A stretch of DNA of 64,000 bases from Ovis canadensis (lineage: Eukaryota; Chordata; Mammalia; Artiodactyla; Bovidae): positions 47,881,001 to 47,945,000 of the forward strand of contig NC_091256.1 of NCBI RefSeq assembly GCF_042477335.2, in the 5' to 3' direction. Position numbers and translations under genes: made by a program. Position 1 is the first letter of the stretch. Every line of letters starts with the position of its first letter. This document shows, in pieces, positions 24,801 to 32,607 of the stretch. A model generated the notes under the pieces. That model was not told where the DNA came from. It worked only from the letters and a program-made list of their open reading frames with translations, and did not search any database.

Positions 24801-26418
24801 TAATTACACAATGACACTATAATAATACATGCCATTCTAAGCATGGTATGATCTAAGTAAAGCACTATTATAGCACAAGGTGAAACTTTTCACAGCCATC
24901 ACCATTTGCTGAGTTTTCACTGTGTAGGGCAAATACTATGGAGAAATACCAAAGAAAACACAGATTCAATTTTTATAGTTTCCTAAGGACTCTGAGCAAG
25001 GAATAACAGATGCAAAGAATACATAATTAATCTTGATCAGATTAAACAAATATAAAATGTACAGAGAACTGGGAAACAGTTATGATTAAGGAATAAATCA
25101 TGTCATAGAATAAACCCTGCAGCAAAAGTTGGGTCAAGGCTAGGAGTTCTCTGGGGAAGGAAATATTAAAGGTGAAAGGAAGAAAAGGGATGTTTGTAGA
25201 AAGGGTAGAATTAGCAGCTACCTACCTAATACTTTTACCTGCCACTTTTACCTATGTACACTCAGTAGATATTTACCAAAAACTAAACATATGTTTTTTA
25301 AAAAGCTTAGCAATATAAAAAAAAATCATAACATACCGCAACAGAGCATAATCCAGACCCACAGTTTAAAGACATTCCACAAGCCCCTCTGAACATTTTG
25401 ACATTTCCATGGACATAGCTGCAAATAGAATACAAAAGTTTACTCAGATTTATACTCTAAATCACCATTTTACAGGTACCTTGAAGAGGTACTTACAACT
25501 TTCTCAAAGTTCAAAGTATAACGCATATGCCTACTAACCTTGTCTGAGGTAAGAGATTTCTCAGACATGGGTGAAAAAGTAGAGTTAAATTTGCTTCAAA
25601 ACTGGTGTATAGTTGTTTTTTTTTTTTCTCCTATTTTAGCCTCAAGTTGCTATTGCTGCTGTTCTGATATTTTTTCCTACATTTCAGTAACTTTTTGCAT
25701 CTACTTATCTGCTGAGCTGTCAGATAAAGCTATGTGATAGTACATATATTTTTTAAGTGTTCTTTGGTCCTTAATTGGAGAAGAAAATGGCAACCCTCTC
25801 CAGTATTCTTGCCTGGAGAATCCCATGGACAGAGGAGCCTGGCAGGCTGAGTCCATGGGGTTGCAAAGAGTTGCACACGATTGAGCAGCTAACACTTACT
25901 TACTTAGTCCTTAATGAACTATTAGTGTCTAGATTTAATATTAAAAACTCACACTTAACTATGATGGGTCAGTACTCCAAATTCCTAAAAGAAGTAGGTA
26001 ACCAAACAGACACTACTAAAAGAAAGGAGTTCATTTTTTCTCAACTAAACAGAAATACATTTTGAGCAACTCAAATGACAAGACCATAAGTTTTCTTCAC
26101 ATCTTTACATCATATTTTCTGAAATGTATCAATTCTCAAGATAGCGTCAGTGTTCAGTCACAAGAGTGCTAATTTCCGCAAGATTGTAGTACTTCTTCAG
26201 GAACCCTCAGTAGAGACAAGTCAAGGAGAAGAAATCAGCACACGTGGGAAGAGAGATTCTAGGAACACTTTTTAATTTAGACTCAGCAATTTTAGTTTTG
26301 GCTTTTTTAAACCAAAAAATAAATGTGCTGCTTCTTGTCTTCTGCCACCTGCCTCTGCATTCCAAGACGAGGTTCTATCTGAGCATCTGGACATATTTTA
26401 GGCTGAAAAGCTTACCAT
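2300..26418 (-). CDS. SELL: L-selectin (CD62L), complete spliced coding sequence
   Basis: Coding segments in transcript order: 26418-26416, 25418-25337, 24066-23680, 22263-22156, 16234-16049, 14579-14394, 12343-12215, 7776-7758, 2318-2300. They total 1119 nt, or 372 residues plus TAA, the same length as I remember for human L-selectin. Every junction has GT/AG ends, and the phases agree throughout. Domain order is signal peptide (about 1-38), C-type lectin, EGF, two CCP domains, one membrane helix and a 17-residue basic tail. L-selectin is the leukocyte homing receptor that binds sulphated sialyl-Lewis-x mucins on high endothelial venules and supports rolling; it is shed by ADAM17 (family knowledge). 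SELE lies upstream on the same strand, as in the mammalian selectin cluster. No stop or frameshift is visible. Species assignment within bovids is open. Confidence 0.95.
3087..3117. repeat. C-rich run in SELL intron 8
   Basis: A nearly pure cytosine tract (CCCCCCCCACCCCTAACCCC...). Likely length-unstable. Confidence 0.8.
3506..3588. ncRNA. Palindromic hairpin of the bovine miR-2284/2285 type
   Basis: An 83-nt imperfect palindrome. Arms ATTGTGTTGGTCAAAAAGTTC and GAACTTTTTTGGCCAACCCAAT pair around a short loop (AGACC). The AAAAGTTCG...GTTTTTCC and GGAAAAAC...GAACTTTTTTGG cores match the repeat-derived miR-2284/miR-2285 families of cattle (established knowledge). It lies in SELL intron 8. It may instead be a silent copy of the parent miniature transposon. 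Confidence 0.55.
3690..3870 (+). repeat. MIR SINE, old copy
   Basis: The order of MIR-like blocks (CTCAGCTCTGCCATTTATT, AAAATGGAAATATTAATAGT, TTATTATTGT) is preserved, strongly diverged. Confidence 0.6.
3930..4210 (+). repeat. L1 ORF2 fragment
   Basis: Translates in broken frames to L1 endonuclease/RT linker-like peptides ([10 protein letters not shown]..., KEEQTAKL). Contains a (CAAA)n insertion near 4055. Confidence 0.65.
4719..4812 (+). repeat. Bov-tA/Bov-A SINE, truncated
   Basis: CAACCCACTCCAGTATTTTTGCCTGG through to AGTCAGACGTGACTGAGC. The head of the element is missing. Confidence 0.85.
5531..5810 (+). repeat. Bov-A2 SINE (two Bov-A units)
   Basis: Two successive units, each running from GGCAATGGCA / GGAAATGGCA to GTCGGACACGACTGA, with the second ending in an (AGC)n tail. 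The dimer defines Bov-A2. Confidence 0.9.
6140..6600. repeat. Possible old L2 LINE fragment
   Basis: Resembles the L2 3' region by phrases such as AGATGCAAATTTCAGCATGACATTCACCTGCTTCAACCCCT, only in outline. Weak call. Confidence 0.35.
7427..7652 (-). repeat. Bov-tA SINE
   Basis: Antisense copy from GCATGCTCAGTTGCTCAGTC to TGAGCCACCTGTGAAACCC; full length, diverged. Ends about 100 bp from SELL exon 8. Confidence 0.88.
7758..7776 (-). CDS. SELL: SELL exon 8: 19-nt cytoplasmic microexon
   Basis: A 19-nt exon, acceptor TTTTTAG and donor GTAAGT. It carries phase 1 into phase 2 and supplies SKKSRR of the basic tail. The human gene has a microexon of this size coding a similar peptide (GKKSKR, from memory). 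This tail segment binds ezrin/moesin and calmodulin in the human protein. Too short to be found by ORF scanning. Confidence 0.88.
8615..8800 (+). repeat. MIR SINE, old copy
   Basis: Blocks GTGTCTTTGAATAACTACTT, TTTCTTCATCTGTGAAA and AGAGCATAGACAGTGCTCAAT follow MIR order. Confidence 0.65.
9331..9365. repeat. (TA)n run with inverted ends
   Basis: AGAAATATATA...TATATATTTCT: an AT dinucleotide run bounded by a short inverted repeat, in SELL intron 7. Confidence 0.8.
10659..10868 (+). repeat. Bov-tA SINE
   Basis: GGGCTTCCCAGGTGG head, CAACCCACTCCAGTATTCTTGCC middle, GTCAGACACGACTGAAGCAACTTAGCATGCA end. Full length, in SELL intron 7. Confidence 0.92.
11593..11806 (-). repeat. Bov-tA SINE
   Basis: Antisense full-length copy, GCATGCTCAGTCGTGTCC to CACCACCAGGGAAACCC. 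SELL intron 7. Confidence 0.92.
12215..12343 (-). CDS. SELL: SELL exon 7: shedding stalk and transmembrane helix
   Basis: A 129-nt exon encoding the stalk [16 protein letters not shown], a hydrophobic helix ([20 protein letters not shown]) and the juxtamembrane LARRLKK. The helix is nearly identical to the remembered human one. ADAM17 cuts human L-selectin in this stalk. The chosen donor is GTACGT at 12214; a second possible GTGAGT lies 4 nt further on. The first keeps phase with the 19-nt exon 8. Confidence 0.93.
13376..13600 (+). repeat. L1 3' UTR fragment
   Basis: GTGGGAAGCTGCTGCATAG...GGGTGGGATGG...AACATTGTAAAACATTTATACTC matches the ruminant L1 3' end. SELL intron 6. Confidence 0.7.
13862..14095 (+). 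repeat. BovB LINE 3' end, short copy
   Basis: Codes an [21 protein letters not shown] stretch and ends GACTGAGCGACTGAACTGAACTGAAC, the BovB terminus. SELL intron 6. Confidence 0.85.
14394..14579 (-). CDS. SELL: SELL exon 6: sushi/CCP domain 2
   Basis: A 186-nt exon, phase 1. It starts [13 protein letters not shown] and closes [11 protein letters not shown], with six cysteines. Acceptor TTGAAG, donor GTGAGT. It is the last extracellular module before the shedding stalk. Confidence 0.96.
14975..15195 (+). repeat. Bov-tA SINE
   Basis: GGGCTTCCCTGGTGGCTCAG head to GACTGAGCGACTTCACTTTCAC tail. Little diverged. SELL intron 5. Confidence 0.93.
15766..15828. repeat. (GT)(TA)n microsatellite
   Basis: GTGTGTGT followed by about 20 TA units, then CGCACATATATA, in SELL intron 5 between the two CCP exons. 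Probably polymorphic. Confidence 0.9.
16049..16234 (-). CDS. SELL: SELL exon 5: sushi/CCP domain 1
   Basis: A 186-nt symmetric phase-1 exon. It encodes a CCP module with the six cysteines typical of selectins and the closing motif [11 protein letters not shown]. Sequons NFS and NWS are visible. Donor GTGAGC. Confidence 0.96.
16690..19250 (-). mobile_element. BovB LINE, 5'-truncated, about 2.55 kb, inactive
   Basis: A non-LTR retrotransposon of the RTE clade in SELL intron 4. In element order it encodes part of the endonuclease (19240-18924, [12 protein letters not shown]), the linker (18625-18083), and reverse transcriptase blocks (17758-17525, [14 protein letters not shown]), continuing to the C-terminal [17 protein letters not shown] region. 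Frames are broken several times by stops and frameshifts. The catalytic YADD box reads YADA (near 17480). The 3' end (left side) is the AGTTCAGTTC tail. Ruminant BovB is thought to have arrived by horizontal transfer from reptiles (established knowledge). Confidence 0.95.
21388..21592 (-). repeat. Bov-tA SINE
   Basis: Antisense copy, GTGCATGCTCAGTTGCC to GAGCCATCATGGAAACCC, diverged. SELL intron 4. The AT-rich DNA at 19.3-21.4 kb shows nothing else I can name. Confidence 0.88.
22156..22263 (-). CDS. SELL: SELL exon 4: EGF-like domain
   Basis: A 108-nt exon, the standard selectin EGF length. It encodes six cysteines in EGF spacing ([13 protein letters not shown]...[12 protein letters not shown]) and an NNYT glycosylation sequon. 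Acceptor TTTAAAG, donor GTAAGC, phase 1 on both sides. Confidence 0.96.
22685..22903 (-). repeat. Bov-tA SINE, left arm of an inverted pair in SELL intron 3
   Basis: Antisense copy, GTGCATGCTCAGTCGTGTTC to CCTGGGAAGAAGCCC. Faces the opposite copy at 23083-23290. Confidence 0.9.
23083..23290 (+). repeat. Bov-tA SINE, right arm of an inverted pair in SELL intron 3
   Basis: Sense copy, CTCCCCAGATGACTCAGTGG to GGGACATGACTGAGCACTG. Confidence 0.9.
23680..24066 (-). CDS. SELL: SELL exon 3: C-type lectin domain
   Basis: A 387-nt exon, phase 1 at both ends. It encodes the end of the propeptide ([10 protein letters not shown]) and a mature domain starting WTYHY. In mature numbering the calcium- and fucose-binding residues E80, N82, N83, E88, N105 and D106 are all present, as is the WIGIRK block typical of selectins. 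This is the ligand-binding domain. Confidence 0.97.
24125..24255 (+). repeat. MIR SINE, old copy
   Basis: GAGACGAGGAAGCTGACACCTC...AAGTTACCTGCTTGAGG pattern in SELL intron 2. Confidence 0.6.
25337..25418 (-). CDS. SELL: SELL exon 2: signal peptide
   Basis: An 82-nt exon with acceptor TTTGCAG before 25418 and donor GTATGT after 25337. Joined to the exon 1 ATG it reads [13 protein letters not shown]..., then a hydrophobic Trp-rich stretch ending MLCC, close to the human prepropeptide. It contains an ATG of its own at its second codon position in the wrong frame, which meets TAA within the exon; that is not the start. Confidence 0.88.
25775..25893 (+). repeat. Bov-A SINE unit
   Basis: GGAGAAGAAAATGGCAACCCTC to TTGCACACGATTGAGCAGC. 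SELL intron 1. Confidence 0.88.
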
Positions 26419-26550
26419 CGCTTTGCTCCGTCCTTTTGCAGCCCTTCAGCCTCTCAGCTCAGCACCACAGGTCTCTGGGTCCTTGCCCAAGGCTGGGTGT
26501 GCAGGAAGACTGCACTCACTGTCCCCAGAAAGGCTTACTTTCTTTCATAT
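26416..26550 (-). CDS. SELL: SELL exon 1: 5' UTR plus initiator ATG
   Basis: The exon ends ...AAAGCGATG at 26416, followed by GTAAGC. The preceding bases resemble the human SELL leader (GGGCTGC...GGA...AGCAAAG). The ATG (26418-26416) is the last codon of the exon, and exon 2 continues in phase 0. The upstream in-frame ATG that I remember in the human leader is absent here. The 5' boundary at about 26550 is a guess from typical leader length; no TATA box is evident. Confidence 0.75.
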
Positions 26551-26560
26551 CTCTAACCAA

Positions 26561-26838
26561 GGCTCACACCCTCCCCTTCCCCTTCTTCCTCCCCTTCCTC
26601 CACCTCTCTGCACCTCTTTCTCCACCCCTTTCCTAGTCTGCGCTCTAACACCAACCCTAAGAAAACAAGAACTGCTGATCCAAGACATTAGTGCTGGATT
26701 TTCCCTTCTTCCCTCCTTTGCTCCCTCCCTCTTCCTTTCTCCCTTCCTTCCTACCTCCTCCCCACCTTCTCCTCCCCTTTCTTCTTCCTCTCCTCCTCCT
26801 CCTCCTCCTTTCTCTGTCTCTCTCTCCTTTCTTTTTAT
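26561..26838. repeat. Polypyrimidine tract upstream of SELL
   Basis: Two C/T-rich blocks on the plus strand (about 26570-26635 and 26699-26838), the second almost pure C/T for about 130 bp and containing (TCC)n. It starts within or just upstream of the presumed SELL start, so it could affect promoter structure. Confidence 0.85.
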
Positions 26839-26952
26839 AAGCATTAGACTAGCTCCTGGCAATCCATGGTAGAGAGCCCCTGACAGTTTCAAGCACCACA
26901 CATTCAAAACATTATTATTTTGGCCAGATTTATAAAGTCTTAAACCTCAGTG

Positions 26953-27095
26953 TTTGTGTACTCAGCTGTATCCGACTCTTTTCGACCCAGTGGACTGTAG
27001 CCCGCCAGGCTCCTCTGTCCATGGAATTTCAACCCCAAGCATCTCCTTGCATTGGCAGATGGATTCTTTACCCCTGAGCTACACGGGGAGGCCCT
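26953..27095 (-). repeat. Bov-tA SINE with internal deletion
   Basis: Antisense; the start GTGTACTCAGCTGTATCCG is followed by CCATGGAATTTCAACCCCAAGC, so a middle part is missing. Confidence 0.85.
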
Positions 27096-27539
27096 GTTAA
27101 ACTCCAGTAGAGTTAACCCAACAGACTGGATTAATGGTAGCTCTTTCTCCTCCCTCTTTCCTTGCTCACCCCCTAGTGGACATTCTTATTAATGGCACCT
27201 CCTGAAGATCGGCGACTCTCTGCCCTAGCAGGAGTCAGGGCCTACAGATACCTTTATATTTCTAGACCTAAGATGTAAAGGAGATAGACTGCATACAAAA
27301 TTAGGATCCGTATGGTAGAGGGAAATGTAAAGGAAGAGTTACTGACATAGTCAGATTAACATTTTTAGAAAGACAGTAACAACAATTGTGTAGGGCTCAA
27401 CACTCCATATTTATCACCTTATTTAACCTTTATAAAGCTTAATATCACAGCTCTCCAGTAATTATATTAAATAGTACTGCTTAAATTATTATATTTAAGC
27501 AGTAATATTAAAACAATAATCCAGTAATTATATTAAGTA

Positions 27540-27690
27540 TTACTGCTCTCCAGTGAATATAATTATTATCCCCGTTTTTAAAAGTCTCAGAGAGGTTAAA
27601 AAAGTTGCTTTAATCACAAAAGTAGTAAGAGACAGGGCTGGAGTTTTGAACCAGGGTCAATCAGTCCTGGAAACCATGCTGTTGATAGTT
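27540..27690 (+). repeat. MIR SINE, old copy
   Basis: TCAGAGAGGTTAAAAAAGTTGC...GTAAGAGACAGGGCTGGAGTT fits the MIR core and end. Confidence 0.6.
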
Positions 27691-27976
27691 AAGCTGCAAT
27701 TCTGAAAGGAACCCAGAAGACATGCTGAAGTGGGAACCAACCTGGGAGCTAAGAAGACGGAGAATTGCCAGTGCTCCTGCTATATATACCCCAAAGACAT
27801 GTCTAGACCTGTGTTTCTAAGTCCTTCCTTTTAATTCTCTCAACCCTTGTCCATCCAACCAGGCTTCCAGCCACACACATCCCCAGACACTGCTCTTGCC
27901 GAGGTCCTTCACTTCACTGAAGCCAAAAGCCAGTTATCTGTCTTCATCTTATTTGACCAATCAGCTCCTGGATTTC

Positions 27977-28170
27977 ACTTCCCTAGTGACTCAGCAGTAA
28001 AGAATCCAGCTGCCAATGAAGGAAACTCAGATTTGATCCCAGATTTGGGAAGATCCGCTGGAGGAGGAAATGGCAACCTACTCCAATATTCTTACCTGGG
28101 AAATCCCATGGACAGAGGAACCTGGTGTGTTACAGTTCATGGGGTCACAAAGAGTCGGACGTGACTGACC
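27977..28170 (+). repeat. Bov-tA SINE
   Basis: CACTTCCCTAGTGACTCAGCAG to GAGTCGGACGTGACTGACC. Confidence 0.9.
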
Positions 28171-28383
28171 AATGGTGCACACACGCACTCCTGAACTTCC
28201 TCCTACTTCCCTGACTAGTCCCTCTCTATTTCATTTGTTGACTCTCCCTCATCTCTCCAACCACCAGACCTTTGGAGTGCTCCACTGCTCACTGCTTTTT
28301 CTCTTCTTATTTACCTTCATGGACTTGACAACACAATCCAGTCTCTACACTTTGATGACCAGCTAGATGCTGATGACTTTGTG

Positions 28384-28495
28384 GAGAAGGAAATGGCAAC
28401 CCACTCCAGTACTCTTGCCTGGGAAATCCCATGGACAGAGGAGCCTGGTAGGCTATAGTCCATGGGGTCGCAAAGAGTTGAACACGACTGAGCCT
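28384..28495 (+). repeat. Bov-A SINE unit
   Basis: GGAGAAGGAAATGGCAACCC to AGTTGAACACGACTGAGCC. Confidence 0.9.
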
Positions 28496-29222
28496 CACCT
28501 CAAGCCTCTCAAATTGTGCATGTACTGAATTGAACTTCCTCCATACCTGGTGGGTTCTTCCCACAGCCTTTCCTATTTCAGTAAATTATAACCCCATCCT
28601 TCCAATTACTTAAGCCAAAGCTTTGGAGTTAACTGGGACACCTCTCTTTTTCTCACAACTCATATCCAACATGTCACCATTTTTGTCTTTCTCATGAAAA
28701 TATTTTCAGCATTCAATCACTTCTATTTTATTATGAATCCAAACCATCATCATCCCTCACCTATATTATTGTTGCAAAAGCCTCCTATCTGGACTCCATG
28801 GTTCTACTCTTTTCCTCTTATGGCCTGTTTTCAACAAAATAGTTTAAGTGATTCAGTTAAAATGAGTTTCATTCAGGGGCCCATCCAGAAACAAAGCTGG
28901 CCCCAGATGAGTGAATTCTTCCCCCCCTGAAAAGCCTTTAATGGAGGGACCACTTGCGACAGGTGAACAACAAGGTTAAGAAAACAAACAAGAGAAAATG
29001 AGTATCCAGAGACTGGCAATACAGGAAGCTATTGCGTCCTTGGGACTGGAAAGTCAAGGAGAGGACATAGTGTATCAGTGAGGACTAGGACCCTGGGGAG
29101 AAATCCCCCATCAGAAGATGTAGTAGAGGAAGGAGACAGCTATCTTCCAGAAATAGCACCAGAAAGGGAAAAGAGTGAGTAGGAAACAACCTGACCACTC
29201 TCTCTTCTCATTTTCTGGTCTG

Positions 29223-29441
29223 CTTTTGTTGTTGTTTATTCATTCAATCATGTCCAACTCTTTGCAAACCCATGGACTGTAGCCCGTCAGGCTCTTCTGT
29301 CCATGGAAAACTCTCCAGGAAAGAAAAGTAGTGGGGGTTGCCAGTTCTTTCTCCAAGGGATCTTCCCCGACGCAGGGATTGAACCTTCACCTCCTCCATT
29401 GACAGGTGGGTTCTTTATCACTGAGCCACCAGGGAAGCCCA
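29223..29441 (-). repeat. Bov-tA SINE
   Basis: Antisense; GTTGTTGTTTATTCATTCAATC to GAGCCACCAGGGAAGCCC. Confidence 0.9.
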
Positions 29442-29649
29442 CTGCATTGCCTCTTAATCCTACCTTATGGAACCTCTAGGATATTACCTAGTTCCTTTAT
29501 TTGTAGCCATCAGCTTTCTCCTTTATTTCCATTTTATGCTGCACTGTTGCCAAATATATTTTGCTCCATAACTGGATTTAAACTTTTTGCCTTCGGAGAC
29601 AACTCATTCCATTTGTGAAAAGCAGTCCTGCTTCTTAAGATGAGCCCAA

Positions 29650-29830
29650 ATCTGCTTTTGTTCATCCACTTATTTATTCATTCATTCAATAAATATTTGT
29701 TGAGTATCTACCATGTGTCAGGTATAGGCGAGGTTCTAAGATTATAGCAATGAATAAGATAATAAGTTCCTACTCTTAAGAAACATAGAATCTAGTGGGG
29801 AAGACAGATATTAAACAAATAATTATTTAA
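29650..29830 (-). repeat. L2 LINE 3' end
   Basis: TTCATTCATTCAATAAATATTTGTTGAGTATCTACCATGTGTCAGG is the reversed L2 terminus. Confidence 0.6.
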
Positions 29831-31264
29831 TGCCAATCAAAAAAGAAGAAGAATAAGGGCTATAAGAGCATTAAAGAGGGGACCTGGTCTAAGGCGTCAA
29901 TTGTCATGAAGCGAAATTTAAGCAGAGAACCTGAAAGATGAGTAGGAATCAGGGACGCAAAGAGTAGAGGCTGTCTAGATGGGGAGGGGGAGTAACTGCA
30001 GACGGAAGAAGCTAATGTCTCCAAGGCAGGCAGAGAAAGTTCTCCATTGTGGATGGAGTACAATTCCTGAAGTGCTGAAATGTGGTTGGGAAGTGAGCAA
30101 AGACTAGATTTGTGTGCTTGTTGTGTCAATGACTTGAAACCATAGAACATCCTAACAGCCAACTGAGAACCTAGAAACTAATGAGTTGGTGGGGATTTTA
30201 CCGTGTAGTCCAGGGGTGGTAATAAAGACCCATTCTGAGGGCTCTCAGTAGGAATCAGTTGATGAAAGTTATTAAAACAGCTATTGATAGGATTTTGCAC
30301 TATTGGGAGATCAAGGAAAAGAAAACATCTTCTTGATTTTAGACTTTAATCTTATAAACCAGCAGCATGACTACATATGTGCATAATTGAAGAGAGAAAT
30401 ATTTTAATTTCTCTTGGCTTAGAATCTTTCGGGAGAGGGCAGTTAAAGTTTTAAGGTAGAAACTATATCTTTTCGAACTGAAAGAGGACCGTGAGCTCTT
30501 CCTGTTTAGGTAGATTTTTGTTTTCTTTCATTAAAAACTTCTTTTCTAATCTTTTAATCTGCTGACACCAAGAATTTTTCCACTTCGCACTACTATGTGT
30601 GCGCTACTTGTCTATGTCTGTTTGACTTAGGTATCTTCTGAATACATTTAATTTGTCCAGTTTTCTCTTTGGGGGAACCTGGGAAAGCTAATATTCCTGC
30701 TTCCTCTGCATTTCTAGCTGATGTCTCAAGTGTGTACCCATTTCAGTCCTACATGAAAACATCCCTAATTAGCAGGATCTATACTTGTTTTTCGCCTTTT
30801 CTTTAATTTTATCTTAAGTAGTACTTTGAGCTAAGAAGAAGTATAAAATCAAAGTGAAAAAAACTTTAGCCTGTAACAATGTTATAGCCACATGTTTTTT
30901 TTTCAAGTCTGGCTAACCAAGCCAAACATTAAACCCTGTTTTCGTAGGAATTTCAGATATTCCAATTCTTTGATAACAATGAGATTCACAAGATGGTTTT
31001 TAGCTGGGTATACACAAGGCATTTTGCGTTGACATTATTTTAGCAAAGAGAAGGCACACATCCACAGACAAAACTACTGTCTCTAACCCTGGAGAATAAC
31101 TGAGTCTGGGGGATAAATCAAGGTGAATTGGTTGACTTGAGTAACCTAGAATTGAAGCTAGCATGATACACAGACTCCAGAAGTCTTTGTTTCATCACGC
31201 TTAATGATTGCTTTTAGATTATTAATATTTTTCCAACAACTGATGCAAAAACCCATATGTATAC
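29831..31264. other. SELL-SELE intergenic DNA without recognised features
   Basis: Mostly AT-rich. No exon with homology, no repeat I can name, no clear tandem repeat. Confidence 0.5.
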
Positions 31265-32590
31265 TATTTCATACACACTAGGGTGGTGATAATCAAAATG
31301 ACAGGCAATAACAAGTATTGAAATGAATGTAGAGAAATAGGAACCTTCACACATTGTAGGTGGGACTGTGAAAGGGTACTGCCCTTTTGGGAAACAATTT
31401 GGCAATTCCACAAAATGTGAAGCATGAAGTTACCATATGACCCAACAATTCCTCTTCTGGGTATATGACCAAGAGAACTGAAAATATAAGTCTACTCCAA
31501 AACTTGGGCATGAATGTTCATAGCAGTGTTAGTCACAATAGTCAAGAAACAGAAACAATCCAAATGTCCATCATTTGATGAATGGAAAAAGAACATGAGG
31601 CATATCAAACAGTAGAGTATTATTCAGTAATGAAAAGGAATAGAATACTGATACATGGTTAAAAAAAAAAAAAGGCTGAACCTTAAAAGTTCACTTCAGT
31701 TCAGTCACTCAGTCGTGTCCAACTCTTTGCAACCCCATGAATTGCAGCACGCCAGGCCTCCCTGTCCATCACCAACTACTGGAGTGCACTCAAACTCATG
31801 TCCATCGAGTCAGTGATGCCATCCATCCATCTCATCCTGGGTCGTCCCCTTCTCCTCCTGCCCCCAATCCCTCCCAGCATCAGAGTCTTTTCCAATGAGT
31901 CAACTCTTCGCATGAGGTGGCCAAAGTATTGGAGTTTCAGCTTCAGCATCAGTCCTTCCAAAGAACACCCAGGACTGATCTCCTTTAGGATGGACTGGTT
32001 GGATCTCCTTGCAGTCCAAGGGACGCTCAAGAGTCTTCTCCAACACCACAGTTCAAAAGCATCAATTCTTCAGTGCTCAGCTTTCTTCACAGTCTAACTT
32101 TCACATCCATACATGACCACAGGAAAAACCATAGCCTTGACTAGATGGACCTTTGTGGGCAAAGTAATGTCTCTGCTTTTGAATATGCTGTCTAGGTTGG
32201 TCATAACTTTCCTTTCAAGGAGTAAGCGTCTTTTAATTTCATGGCTGCAATCACCATCTGCAGTAATTTTGGAGCCCAAAAACATTATGCTAAACAAAAG
32301 ATGCTAGACATAACAGGCCACATATTGTAGAATGATTCTATTTTTATGAAATGTCTAGAAAGATAAATTTATAGAAGGAAAAAGTAGGTAAGTAGTTATC
32401 AGGGACTGGGAAAGATGGAGAGTGACTACTGTTGGGTCCTGTGTTTCTTTTGGGGGGTGATAGAAATGTTCCAGAGTTAAGATAGCAGTGATGGTCACAG
32501 GATCTTGTGAATATACTGAAATCCATTGGATTTTATATTTATAAACAGTGAGTTTATGGTATGTGAGTTTTACCTAAGTAAAATAGATTT
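31265..32590 (+). repeat. Old L1 3' end split by a BovB insertion
   Basis: L1 sequence runs 31265-31680 (ACCTTCACACATTGTAGGTGGG, TACCATATGACCCAACAATT) and resumes at 32284 (AACATTATGCTAAACAAAAGATGC...TGGGAAAGATGG). The two parts join naturally at CTTAAAA/CAAAAACATT. It ends about 18 bp from the SELE poly(A) site. Confidence 0.8.
31690..32284 (-). mobile_element. BovB LINE 3' fragment inside the L1
   Basis: Antisense 0.6-kb BovB: C-terminal coding blocks [19 protein letters not shown] and [19 protein letters not shown], and the GTTCAGTCACTCAGTC end. Younger than the L1 it splits. Confidence 0.9.
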
Positions 32591-32607
32591 TTAAGAGCCA
32601 TTACACA

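Noticed and set aside
25350-25418. ATG in SELL exon 2 as the start codon
   Set aside because: That frame meets TAA before the exon ends and does not join the lectin frame; the exon 1 ATG does.
26423-26907. Open frames of 116-149 codons rich in Pro/Ser/Leu or Gly/Glu
   Set aside because: They are translations of the polypyrimidine tract; low complexity only.
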